Assembly: GCA_013817655.1 (NCBI GenBank)
Contig: JACDCJ010000018.1
Location: forward strand, 1 to 15,938
Direction: 5' to 3'
DNA from: Actinosomnolentus pattersoniae (SeqCode)
GTDB taxonomy: Bacteria > Actinomycetota > UBA4738
Length of the DNA stretch: 15,938 nucleotides
Shown here: positions 1-7,609 of the stretch, piece by piece
Layout: each line of letters opens with the position of its first letter
Position numbering within the stretch: position 1 is the first letter of the stretch
The notes under the pieces: model-generated
Databases searched by the model: none
What the model was told of the DNA's origin: nothing
The model's input: only the letters and a program-made list of their open reading frames with translations
Position numbers and translations under genes: made by a program

Positions 1-73
1 AATCATTTGCGGGAATCGAGCGGCGAGGTGCACCGACCGACTCTGAGGAGGCCCGAGCGCTAGGGTAGGCCTC
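1..73. other. Left flank, no firm gene
   Basis: No gene can be supported here. In frame +1 the window opens in an open frame that ends at a TAG at 61-63, so this could be the last 20 codons of an upstream plus-strand gene, but 20 codons without a recognisable motif cannot be judged. An AGGAGG at 46-51 lies 22 bases before the next gene's GTG, too far to serve as its ribosome binding site. Confidence 0.25.
61..66 (+). promoter_or_regulatory. Possible -10 element of a leaderless sulfite oxidase transcript
   Basis: TAGGGT ends 7 bases before the GTG at 74. That spacing would put the transcription start at or next to the start codon. No usable Shine-Dalgarno sequence lies at the normal distance, which fits leaderless translation. 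I see no good -35 hexamer 16-18 bases upstream, so the call rests on position and on the similar elements before the genes at 5558 and 9696. Confidence 0.35.
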
Positions 74-1144
74 GTGGCGGCCGAAGATGTCGACGAACAG
101 GGCATCAGCAGAGAGGAGCTTCAGCTGGCCGCCCGCAACCACGGGATGCCGCTCGAGGCCCTCCGTCACGAGATAACGCCGCTCGGGCTTCACTACCTCC
201 TCATCCACTTCGACGTCCCGGACGTGGACTCGGCCACGTGGCGGCTCTCGATCGGCGGTTTGGTCCGCCGGCCACTCACCGTGAGCCTCGAGGATCTACG
301 GACGCGAGCCACGGTGACGATTCCGGTGACCATGGAGTGCGCCGGGAACGGGCGGGCGCTACTGTCGCCGCGGCCGGTCAGCCAGCCTTGGCTCCTGGAG
401 GCCGTCGGGACGGCGGAATGGACGGGGACGCCACTTCGGCCGATCCTGGAGGAGGCGGGCCTGAACCAGGGGGCCACGGAGATCCTCTTCACCGGGATCG
501 ACCGGGGGATCGACGGTGGCATCGAGCAGGACTACGAGCGCAGCCTCGCCCTCGATGAGGCGATGCGCGACGATGTCATCCTCGCTTACGGGATGAACGG
601 CCAGCCGCTCCTGCCCCAGCACGGCGCCCCGCTCCGCGTCATCGTTCCCGGCTGGTACGGCATGACCCACGTGAAGTGGCTTCGCAGCATCACGGTGCTC
701 GACCGGCCCTTTCTCGGGTATCAGCAGGCCGAGGCGTACCGCTGGCGAACGGACGAGGAGGACGAGGGCAAGGCCGTCACCCGCATGCTTCCTCGATCAC
801 TCCTGGTACCGCCGGGTATCCCCGACTTCTTCACGCGGGTGCGCTACATGGCCTCCTCGACGTGGCTTCTGGAGGGAAGGGCGTGGTCCGGGTGGGGCCC
901 GGTCGAACGGGTCGAGGTCAGTCTCGACGGTGGCGACAGCTGGCGTGACGCCAGGGTGGGTGACCCTCCCGCTCGCCACGCCTGGGTCCCGTGGACCTTC
1001 GAGTGGGCGGCCCACCCCGGCGAGTACGAGGTCTGCTCCCGCGCGACGGACGCCAGCGGCCGGACGCAGTCGGTCGACGCGCCCTGGAACCTCAAGGGCT
1101 ACAGCAACAATGCAGTACAGAGAGTGAAGGTCATCGTTCGCTAG
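74..1144 (+). CDS. Sulfite oxidase-family molybdopterin oxidoreductase (cytoplasmic)
   Basis: This 356-residue protein belongs to the sulfite oxidase family, which binds the Moco cofactor and typically oxidises sulfite to sulfate. The oxidoreductase molybdopterin domain covers about residues 35-215. It contains VTMECAGNGR (85-94), whose Cys89 is the expected molybdenum ligand, and the family signature GWYGMTHVKWL (193-203). Residues 240-356 match the C-terminal Mo-co dimerisation domain and end in WNLKGYSNNAVQRV. The GTG at 74 is the only possible start upstream of the domain, because a TGA lies in frame at 44-46. There is therefore no Tat or Sec signal peptide, unlike SorT or YedY (MsrP), and the enzyme should be cytoplasmic. 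No haem domain is present, so the electron acceptor is unknown. It converges on the next gene with a 14-base overlap. Its neighbour two genes on makes UDP-sulfoquinovose from sulfite, which suggests a sulfite-related role, but the substrate is inferred. Confidence 0.88.
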   Translation: MAAEDVDEQGISREELQLAARNHGMPLEALRHEITPLGLHYLLIHFDVPDVDSATWRLSIGGLVRRPLTVSLEDLRTRATVTIPVTMECAGNGRALLSPRPVSQPWLLEAVGTAEWTGTPLRPILEEAGLNQGATEILFTGIDRGIDGGIEQDYERSLALDEAMRDDVILAYGMNGQPLLPQHGAPLRVIVPGWYGMTHVKWLRSITVLDRPFLGYQQAEAYRWRTDEEDEGKAVTRMLPRSLLVPPGIPDFFTRVRYMASSTWLLEGRAWSGWGPVERVEVSLDGGDSWRDARVGDPPARHAWVPWTFEWAAHPGEYEVCSRATDASGRTQSVDAPWNLKGYSNNAVQRVKVIVR

Positions 1145-3164
1145 GGCCGGGCACTCGGACTCCAGGCGCCAGACCGACCTCTGCTCGGTGCAGGCGTGCC
1201 GAGGGACCAAAGAGCGACAGCGCCAGCCCCCCTCCGGTGATCACCACGTATGTGGTGATCCCTCCGGGCCCGCCCAGCCGGACGCCCACCATCGTGGCGA
1301 GCAGGGCTCCGAGGATGAGGACCGCCGTCCCGACGGCCGGGACCGTGCACACGAAGACGGCCGCAGGGACCTCCGGCCCGAGGAAGACTCGGGTCCACCC
1401 GAGACCGGCGAGGCTCAGCAGGACCAGTATCGCCGCGGCCCACGCCAGGCCCTCCTCGACGGTCGGCACGGCGTCGGGCGCCGGCCCACCCTTCACTCTG
1501 AGCGGAGCGGCAGTCCCTGCTCCGGTGATGGGGGCGCCCCGCAGGAGCGCCACTCCGGGGGCGAGCTCGGGGGCGCCCAACTCACCCACTGCGTCGGCGA
1601 ACTGTGGTCCGGCGAGCGCCCTGAGGACCAGGATCGGGGGCCGCAAGGGGAGGACCTCGCGAACGTCCACCCAGTAGCGCAACACGGCCCGGTTCGTCGC
1701 CTCGCCCTGGACCACGGATCGGCGGCCCGCCAGCGCGTCCTCGGGCTCGCCGACGAAGACGTGCAGGTCCTCCTGACGTTCGGCCGCGAGGCCGACCCTG
1801 ATGATTCGCTCCTCCAGTGGCACCGAGAGGGTGCCGGCGAGGCCGAACGGGCCGACGACGAAGATGACCGGCTGTCCGTCCGGGAGCGACTCGACGTAGG
1901 CGGATGCCGCTGAGGCTTCTCGAAGTGCCGATTCGTCGATCCAGAGGCCCGGTCCCTCCCGATACCATGACAGCGCGCCGGGAGCGGCCACTGCGGAGAC
2001 GCCGGCGAAGCAGAAGGCGGCGACCGCGGCGGTGGCCACTCCCCCCCTCGCCCCCCTCGCCAGCCCCCGAGCCGCCAGGGCGATCCCGGCGGCGATGCAC
2101 GCGGCACCGGGGACCGCGACCACCAGCGCCAGGAAGCGATGAGGCGGAAGGTCGAGGCTTATCGCGCCGAAGGCGATCCCCGCGGCGCCGACCAGGGTCC
2201 ACGCGGCGAGCACACGGAGCGCGAACCCGCGTCCCGGGACCCGCCCCCGCTCCTCCGCGGACCGGGATGCCGTCCGCGAGGTCCGGAGGAGGTCGACGGC
2301 TCCGGCGATCGCGGGGGGGGCCACCAGCGGCGGCACGAGTCGGCGGACGTCCGTGCGAAGCTTTGGCAGGAGGCGGCCGGGATCCTCCTCTATCTCGAAG
2401 GTTCTAAAGGGTGAGCGGAGGATCCCCAGGATCACCCCCACCATTCCCACCGCCACCACCGCGACCACCGAGACCACCGCGCCGCTCTCGGTTCGCGCGA
2501 CCTGGACGCCCGCGCGCCTAGCCCGCTGGGATTCGGGGAGCCCGAACGCCGCGGCCGTGAGCAGGATCGCCAGTACGACGGCAAGGAACAGCCAGTGGGC
2601 CAGGCCGGCGGCGATCAGGAGGGCTATCGATCCCCAGAATCCCGATCGGCCCCCCACGCGCCGGGCGAGCGGGACCAGGGCCGCTACGGCCAGCGCTAGC
2701 AAGAGGAGGTTGGCCACGTTCTCCCCGACGAGCCTCGTCGTCCCGAGCAGCGTCCCGCTCACGGCCACCGGGACGAGCCAGCCCCAAGGAGACCGGTCGA
2801 TCGCCTCCCGCCAGAACCCTCCGAGGGCGAGCGCGAAGACGGAGACCAGCAGCAGCGGCAGCAGGACCGCAAGCTGAAGCTGCGACCGGCCGGTCACCGC
2901 GCCGAGCAGCGAGGACAGCAGCGCGTGCCCCGGGCGGACGTTCGTCCCGAGGGGACCGAGACCCGCGTCCGCCACGAACTGAGCACGCCACACGTACCAG
3001 GGGGCGTCGAATCCAATCGGGAGGTCGTAGCCCCGCACCCGGTAGACCGCGAAATAGAAGAGGAAGAGGGACAGGGCGAGACCGAACGCCGCGAGGGCGG
3101 CGGCGCCCCAACCCTTGATGGGGCTGCGCGTGTCCGTACAATAGGGCGGTTTCTCAGCGTTCAT
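1131..3164 (-). CDS. GT-C-like polytopic membrane protein, paralog 1
   Basis: This 677-residue membrane protein has about twelve predicted helices and one large extracytoplasmic domain at about 400-570. It resembles GT-C glycosyltransferases, which take sugars from polyprenyl-phosphate carriers outside the membrane, but I recognise no named family. After the first helix (about 22-42) the first outer loop carries GFDAPWYVW (51-59), which recalls the acidic loop-1 motif of GT-C enzymes. Other landmarks shared with the genes at 5558 and 9696 are GEN (147-149), GLAH (187-190), KLRTD (268-272), PHRF (341-344), HVFVGEP (468-474) and a C-terminal membrane module with GVRLGGPGG (627-635). The ATG at 3164 gives a short basic N-terminus before helix 1, like the paralogs. 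Its start is 54 bases from the divergent sqdB start, and its end overlaps the sulfite oxidase gene. A transferase role is an inference; a flippase or polymerase role is possible. Confidence 0.8.
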   Translation of the reverse strand: MNAEKPPYCTDTRSPIKGWGAAALAAFGLALSLFLFYFAVYRVRGYDLPIGFDAPWYVWRAQFVADAGLGPLGTNVRPGHALLSSLLGAVTGRSQLQLAVLLPLLLVSVFALALGGFWREAIDRSPWGWLVPVAVSGTLLGTTRLVGENVANLLLLALAVAALVPLARRVGGRSGFWGSIALLIAAGLAHWLFLAVVLAILLTAAAFGLPESQRARRAGVQVARTESGAVVSVVAVVAVGMVGVILGILRSPFRTFEIEEDPGRLLPKLRTDVRRLVPPLVAPPAIAGAVDLLRTSRTASRSAEERGRVPGRGFALRVLAAWTLVGAAGIAFGAISLDLPPHRFLALVVAVPGAACIAAGIALAARGLARGARGGVATAAVAAFCFAGVSAVAAPGALSWYREGPGLWIDESALREASAASAYVESLPDGQPVIFVVGPFGLAGTLSVPLEERIIRVGLAAERQEDLHVFVGEPEDALAGRRSVVQGEATNRAVLRYWVDVREVLPLRPPILVLRALAGPQFADAVGELGAPELAPGVALLRGAPITGAGTAAPLRVKGGPAPDAVPTVEEGLAWAAAILVLLSLAGLGWTRVFLGPEVPAAVFVCTVPAVGTAVLILGALLATMVGVRLGGPGGITTYVVITGGGLALSLFGPSARLHRAEVGLAPGVRVPGPSER
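3115..3142 (+). promoter_or_regulatory. Candidate sigma-70-type promoter for sqdB
   Basis: TTGATG (3115-3120) and TACAAT (3137-3142) are separated by 16 bases and resemble -35 and -10 hexamers (4/6 and 5/6 matches to the consensus). Transcription would start near 3149, giving a leader of about 70 bases before sqdB. The whole element lies inside the 5' coding part of the divergent membrane-protein gene. This is a visual match only. Confidence 0.45.
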
Positions 3165-3207
3165 GTCGATGATCGCGGCCGGACCGTTTCCCCGAACTCA
3201 CCATATG

Positions 3208-3213
3208 AAGGAG
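3208..3213 (+). promoter_or_regulatory. Shine-Dalgarno site of sqdB
   Basis: AAGGAG lies 5 bases before the ATG at 3219. It fixes the sqdB start at that ATG, where the conserved Rossmann strand begins, rather than at any in-frame codon further upstream. It is one of the few clear Shine-Dalgarno sites in the window. Confidence 0.75.
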
Positions 3214-3218
3214 CGACC

Positions 3219-4400
3219 ATGAGAATCCTCGTCCTCGGCGGTGACGGCTACCTGGGCTGGCCCACGGCAATGTACTTCTCCTCCCGGGGCCACGATGTGC
3301 ACGCCGTCGACAACTACTTCCGCCGTCGCGCCCACAAGGACGCCGGCACCGACTCGCTCACGCCCATCGGAGGAAGCCTGCCCGAGCGCGCGGAGACGTG
3401 GCGCGAGGTGACCGGGTACCGGATCGACGTAACCGAAGGGGACCTCACCGACTGGTCCGTCGTCGAGCCGCTCGTTCGCGACTTCTCGCCGGAGGCCGTC
3501 ATCCACTACGGCGAACAGCCTTCCGCGCCATACTCCTTCATCACCCGGGAGCATGCGGTCTTCACGCAGTACAACAACGTCGTCAACACGTTGAACGTGC
3601 TGTGGGCCATGCGCGACCACGCTCCCGATGCGCACCTGGTCAAGCTCGGGACCATGGGCGAGTACGGGACGCCCAACATCGACATCGAGGAGGGATACAT
3701 CGACATCCGGCACAACGGCCGGACCGACCGCCTCCCCTTCCCGAAGCTGCCCGGGTCCTTCTACCACTGCTCCAAGGTCCACGACTCCACGAACATCCAG
3801 CTCGCCTGCCGGATCTGGGGCCTTCGCGCGACGGATCTCAACCAAGGCGTCGTCTACGGCATCGAGACCGACGAGACGAAGATCGACCCGCGCCTGGCGA
3901 CGAGGTTCGACTACGACGAGGTGTTCGGCACCGCGCTCAACCGGTTCTGTCTGCAGGCCGTCATCGGGCACCCGCTGACCGTGTACGGCGCGGGGGGTCA
4001 GACCCGCGGATACCTCAACATCGTGGACACGCTGGCCTGCGTGGAGCTCGCCACCAAGAATCCCGCCGAGCCGGGGGGGATGAGGGTATTCAACCAGTTC
4101 ACGGAACAGTTCGCCGTCAACGAACTGGCCGACCTGGTTCAGCGCGCCGGCAGGGAGTTCGGCCTCGACGTCCGGATCGAGCACCTCGACAATCCCAGGG
4201 TCGAGATGGAGGAGCACTACTACAACGCCAAGCACACCGCCCTCCTGGATCTTGGGCTGCAGCCCCACTACCTCTCCGAGACGCTGGTCGAATCCATGTT
4301 CTCGGCCATCGGCCGCCATCAGGATCGGGTCATCACTACTGCCATCATGCCGAAGACAACCTGGCGCCCCCGTGAGCGGGCGCGCGTCGTCGCGGAGTAG
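3219..4400 (+). CDS. sqdB: UDP-sulfoquinovose synthase (SqdB/SQD1/Agl3 family)
   Basis: This 393-residue protein is an NAD-dependent extended SDR enzyme that converts UDP-glucose and sulfite to UDP-sulfoquinovose in the cytoplasm. The N-terminal GGDGYLGWPTAMYFS (7-21) is the dinucleotide-binding loop in the form typical of SQD1. GEQPSAPYS (98-106) and TMGEYGTPNIDIEEG (145-159) are family hallmarks. Thr145, Tyr182 and Lys186 (in YHCSK) form the catalytic triad, and NQGVVYGIETDET (208-220) is also characteristic. The length matches bacterial and archaeal members. It is followed after 23 bases by a membrane-anchored GT2 gene on the same strand, probably in one operon. No SqdX-like GT4 or SqdD-like transferase is nearby, so the product may not go into the lipid SQDG. 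The archaeal homolog Agl3 supplies sulfoquinovose for protein N-glycans, a closer precedent. Confidence 0.93.
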   Translation: MRILVLGGDGYLGWPTAMYFSSRGHDVHAVDNYFRRRAHKDAGTDSLTPIGGSLPERAETWREVTGYRIDVTEGDLTDWSVVEPLVRDFSPEAVIHYGEQPSAPYSFITREHAVFTQYNNVVNTLNVLWAMRDHAPDAHLVKLGTMGEYGTPNIDIEEGYIDIRHNGRTDRLPFPKLPGSFYHCSKVHDSTNIQLACRIWGLRATDLNQGVVYGIETDETKIDPRLATRFDYDEVFGTALNRFCLQAVIGHPLTVYGAGGQTRGYLNIVDTLACVELATKNPAEPGGMRVFNQFTEQFAVNELADLVQRAGREFGLDVRIEHLDNPRVEMEEHYYNAKHTALLDLGLQPHYLSETLVESMFSAIGRHQDRVITTAIMPKTTWRPRERARVVAE

Positions 4401-4423
4401 GGGTCCGGAGCCCCACGATCAGC

Positions 4424-5497
4424 GTGATCGCGCAGGGAGCGGAGGGTGGCCTGATCGCGCTTCGGATCGTCGCCGGCCTCGCCGCCCTGGCCTTCACCCT
4501 CGCAGCGCTTAGGCGGTTCCGCTCTCGAAACATCTCGCGGCTCAGCCTCATCCTCACCGGTGTCGTCTCGGTCGCGGTTGTCCTTCTCGCCATCCTTCCC
4601 GACCTGCTCGACCCGGTCTTCAACCTCTTCAACTTCCGACGCGGAGGCGGGCAACGGCTGATCGGCGTGCTGCTGATCGCGGTGATCGTGATCTTCGCGT
4701 TGCTGCTCCGGAACGTCTCGTACACGGACCAGGCGACGCTGAGCATCCGCCAGCTCATCGAGGCCCTCGCCGTCCAGTCCTTCGACTGGAGCCAGGCCAG
4801 GTCCCTGGCGGCAGGCAATCGGATCGTCGTGGTCATGCCCGCCTACAATGAGGCTGAGAACGTCGGGGCGGTGGTGCACTCGATCCCGGCGGAGATCGAC
4901 GGCCATTCGGTCGTGCCCCTGGTCATCGACGACGCCTCCGACGACGAGACCTCGACGGTGGCGCGGGAGGCGGGGGCGCTGGTGGCCCGCCATCCCATAC
5001 GTCGCGGAGGGGGGCTCGCCCTTCGGGTCGGCTACGAGCTCGCGTTGAAACTCGACGCGGAGGTGGTCGTCTCGATGGACGCCGATGGCCAGCACGTGGC
5101 GGACGAGATGCCTCTGCTCGTCAAGCCCATCCTGGCGGACGAGGCGGACATGGTGAACGGCTCGCGTGTGCTCGGCGAGTTCGAACGGGAGAGCATGATT
5201 CGCCATGCTGGCGTCCATTTCTTCTCCCGTCTTGTGACGATCATGGTCGGCTCCCGCGTGACCGACGTCTCGAACGGGTACCGAGCCACCCGCGCCGACG
5301 TTCTCAAGAAGCTCGTCTTGAACCAGGACCAGTTCTGGACATCAGAGCTGCTCATCGAGGGAATGCGTCAGCGACTGCGCATCCGGGAGGTTCCCATCAC
5401 CATTCGGGCTCGTGCGGGAGGCGACTCGAAGAAGCCCAAGACTTTCAAGTACGCCTGGAACTTCACTAAAGCCATCGTCAAGACCTGGCTGCGTTGA
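4424..5497 (+). CDS. GT2 glycosyltransferase (DPM1-like) with N-terminal DUF2304-like membrane domain
   Basis: This 357-residue protein fuses two parts. Residues 1-110 contain three membrane helices (about 9-29, 40-60, 78-96) and look like DUF2304, a small membrane protein usually encoded next to polyprenyl-phosphate glycosyltransferases. Residues 132-330 form a GT-A domain of family 2, with VVVMPAYNEAENV (135-147), the Asp169-Asp170 nucleotide site, and the metal-binding DADGQH (219-224). The family usually moves a sugar from a nucleotide donor to a polyprenyl phosphate at the inner membrane face. The preceding gene makes UDP-sulfoquinovose, so that sugar is a plausible donor, but the sequence does not show specificity. 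The GTG at 4424 is chosen because it keeps the first helix whole; no clear Shine-Dalgarno site precedes it, so translation may depend on coupling to sqdB. There are no C-terminal helices, so the anchor is N-terminal only. Confidence 0.85.
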   Translation: MIAQGAEGGLIALRIVAGLAALAFTLAALRRFRSRNISRLSLILTGVVSVAVVLLAILPDLLDPVFNLFNFRRGGGQRLIGVLLIAVIVIFALLLRNVSYTDQATLSIRQLIEALAVQSFDWSQARSLAAGNRIVVVMPAYNEAENVGAVVHSIPAEIDGHSVVPLVIDDASDDETSTVAREAGALVARHPIRRGGGLALRVGYELALKLDAEVVVSMDADGQHVADEMPLLVKPILADEADMVNGSRVLGEFERESMIRHAGVHFFSRLVTIMVGSRVTDVSNGYRATRADVLKKLVLNQDQFWTSELLIEGMRQRLRIREVPITIRARAGGDSKKPKTFKYAWNFTKAIVKTWLR

Positions 5498-5545
5498 GGG
5501 CGGTCCAAGCGATTGCTTCGACAGACCTCCGCCATATCTCGCTGA

Positions 5546-5551
5546 TACCGT
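5546..5551 (+). promoter_or_regulatory. Possible -10 element of a leaderless transcript
   Basis: TACCGT ends 6 bases before the GTG at 5558, and no Shine-Dalgarno site is present. It lies in the 60-base gap after the GT2 gene. Similar elements stand before the genes at 74 and 9696. No convincing -35 is visible, and read-through from the sqdB promoter is equally possible. Confidence 0.35.
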
Positions 5552-5557
5552 AGGTTC

Positions 5558-7609
5558 GTGCGCACGCAGGAACGGCGAACCGCCGGGCGCCCCGCCTCCG
5601 GCGCTCGCCCGACCGGCCGCTGGCTTCGTCACCACGCGCCATCCCTCCTCCTAGTGGGTCTGATAGGCCTGGCCGTGGCCGGCTTCTTCTCGGGCCTCTA
5701 CCTCGCCAAGGAAGACCCCATGCCCATGGGCTGGGACACGCCCCGGTACCTGGGGCAGACCACCTTCGTGGCGGAGAGGGGACTCGCCGGCGTACCGGAC
5801 GAGCTCCCGCCACCCGTCAAGACCCTGGACAGCCGGGCGGCCGGGTTTCCGGTGATCGCCCTCACCCTGTCGGGCCTGTTCGGGACGAACACGTTCACCA
5901 TGGCGGTGGTCATGCCGATCGCGGCCGCCATGGCCGTCGCGCTCGCCACAGGGGCCCTTTTCTCTTTCTCTCTTAATCGCCCGCCGTGGGAGATGGGCCT
6001 CGCCGCCCTCGTCGTGGGCCTGTCTCCGGCGATCATCCGGCTGATGGCTCCGGAGACCTACACCGACAACCTCTTCGCGCTGGCGGTCTTCACTGCCGCA
6101 CTCGTCCCGTTGCTCTCGGCGCTTCGAGAGGAACGTGGCCTCGCGGCATCGGTCCTGCTCCTGGCGGCCGGTGGGCTGGCTCACCCCTCGTTCCTGGCGA
6201 TCTTCCTGATGATCCTGCTCCTCGTCGCCCTCGCCTATATCCCTCGGTCCTGGAGCGTGTGGCGCTCGCACGAGACACCCCTGCTCTCTACTCCGAGCGC
6301 CCGCCTTGGGATGGTCGCGGCGGCCGCGGCCGGGCTGACGGGCGCGGCCCTGAGCGGCCTGCTCTCGGCCACCCCGGACGCCCCCAAGCTAACCCGCGGA
6401 GAGCTGTCCAAGAAGCTTCGCGAGGACCTCCCGCTGTATGTGTTCCCGTTGACGCTCCCCCTCGCCGCCCTGGGCCTCGGGTCACTGGCGGCGCGGGCCC
6501 GAGGGCGAGGCGGCCTTGGAACCGGCCGGAACGGCCCGGAGCGGTTCGCGGCTGGCTTCCTGGTGAGGCTCTCGCTGGCCTGGGCGCTCGTGGTGGGGAT
6601 CGGGGTCTTGCTCTTTGCCCTCGGCCGTCTGTCGCCGGCGCACCGCTTCCTCGCCTTCCTCCTTCCCCTTCCAGTCCTCGTGGGGCTTGGCCTCCGCGCC
6701 GCCGCCCGCGGGCTATGTGCCTCGGGCCGTCGCAGGGCCGGAGCCGTCGTTTTCGCCGCCGGACTGGCGGGCCTCACGGCTCTTGGCTTCTGGGCCTACT
6801 ACCTGAACATCCCGCACCAGCGCGGGATCGAGTGGCTCGAGACCCCGAAGGTCCAGGAGGCGGCAACCGCGGCCGCCTACCTGGAGGAGGTCGGTGTTCC
6901 GCCGAACGAGCCGGTCGTCTTCGTCGTCGACGACCTCGGCGCGAACCCGCTGTCCTACGTGCCGGAGATGGCGTACATCCTTCGTTCCGGACTTCCGGCG
7001 GAGAGGATCGAGCACGCCTATTTCTACGTGGGCGATCCCGACCGGTACCTGATGGGAGAGCCGACCTACCGGCCCCGGCCTCGCACCTACAACACGAACG
7101 TCGACCGTTTCTGGCCGGCGGTCCGCCGGCTGCTTCCCCAGCAGCCGGTCGCGCTGCTGCTCTCTTCGTTCAACCTTGCCTACGGCGAGTACGTCGGGGC
7201 GCATCCCGAACGCATCGCCGGCCCCAACCTGGCCGTGTTGAGTGGGCCCCTGCCGAGTGAACCCATCACACCCCCCGTCATCCCGAACGGGCCAAGGTCG
7301 TGGATACGGGGAGCGGCGATCCTGGGGGCCACTGCGGTCGTCCTGACCGCCATCGGCCTGGCTTGGGGCCTGGCCCTCCTCCCCCGCCGGCTCCGGCCGT
7401 TCGAGACTCTCGGGCTCGCCCCCGCCCTCGGCATCGGATTCCTCATCCTCGGCGGAGTCGTGATGGACGCCCTTGGCGTGCGCCTGGGGGGAGCCGGCGG
7501 GGCGGCCACGATCGCGGCGGTCGCCGCCACTGGCGCGATCGCGGCATGGGTCCGCGTGCGACGGGCCGGCCGTCAGGGCCTCGACGTCGAACCGGCGGTG
7601 CAGCGGTAA
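5558..7609 (+). CDS. GT-C-like polytopic membrane protein, paralog 2
   Basis: This 683-residue membrane protein is a paralog of the genes at 1131-3164 and 9696-11804. A basic N-terminus that starts MRTQ leads into helix 1 (about 28-48). The first outer loop contains GWDTPRY (58-64) followed by TFVAERGL (69-76). Other shared landmarks are APETYTDNLF (164-173), whose Glu166 may be a second acidic site, GLAHPSF (206-212), KLRED (286-290) and SPAHRF (359-364). The outer domain (about 420-580) has EPVVFVVDDLG (451-461) and FYVGDP (489-494). Three C-terminal helices follow, with MDALGVRLGGAGG (636-648). It lies 60 bases after the GT2 gene on the same strand, so it could be part of that operon. It overlaps the opposite gene by 37 bases at the 3' end. 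I infer an extracytoplasmic transferase using a lipid-linked sugar; no characterised homolog is recognised. Confidence 0.82.
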   Translation: MRTQERRTAGRPASGARPTGRWLRHHAPSLLLVGLIGLAVAGFFSGLYLAKEDPMPMGWDTPRYLGQTTFVAERGLAGVPDELPPPVKTLDSRAAGFPVIALTLSGLFGTNTFTMAVVMPIAAAMAVALATGALFSFSLNRPPWEMGLAALVVGLSPAIIRLMAPETYTDNLFALAVFTAALVPLLSALREERGLAASVLLLAAGGLAHPSFLAIFLMILLLVALAYIPRSWSVWRSHETPLLSTPSARLGMVAAAAAGLTGAALSGLLSATPDAPKLTRGELSKKLREDLPLYVFPLTLPLAALGLGSLAARARGRGGLGTGRNGPERFAAGFLVRLSLAWALVVGIGVLLFALGRLSPAHRFLAFLLPLPVLVGLGLRAAARGLCASGRRRAGAVVFAAGLAGLTALGFWAYYLNIPHQRGIEWLETPKVQEAATAAAYLEEVGVPPNEPVVFVVDDLGANPLSYVPEMAYILRSGLPAERIEHAYFYVGDPDRYLMGEPTYRPRPRTYNTNVDRFWPAVRRLLPQQPVALLLSSFNLAYGEYVGAHPERIAGPNLAVLSGPLPSEPITPPVIPNGPRSWIRGAAILGATAVVLTAIGLAWGLALLPRRLRPFETLGLAPALGIGFLILGGVVMDALGVRLGGAGGAATIAAVAATGAIAAWVRVRRAGRQGLDVEPAVQR

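Noticed and set aside
2925..3218. In-frame extension of sqdB by 98 codons upstream
   Set aside because: The extra residues are charged and low complexity and run antisense through the divergent gene. The Rossmann strand begins at the ATG at 3219, which has a good Shine-Dalgarno site.
3205..3222. A five-codon reading frame whose TGA overlaps the sqdB ATG
   Set aside because: It is a possible coupling peptide, but its own start has no ribosome binding site and so short a frame is expected by chance.
3198..4319. A 373-codon minus-strand open frame opposite sqdB
   Set aside because: The plus strand is unmistakably UDP-sulfoquinovose synthase over its full length; the antisense product has no recognisable domain.
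3219..5497. sqdB plus GT2 as a standard SQDG lipid pathway
   Set aside because: SQDG synthases SqdX (GT4) and SqdD are different families. The neighbour is a membrane-anchored GT2 with DPM1-like motifs, so lipid synthesis is not the best reading, although it cannot be excluded.
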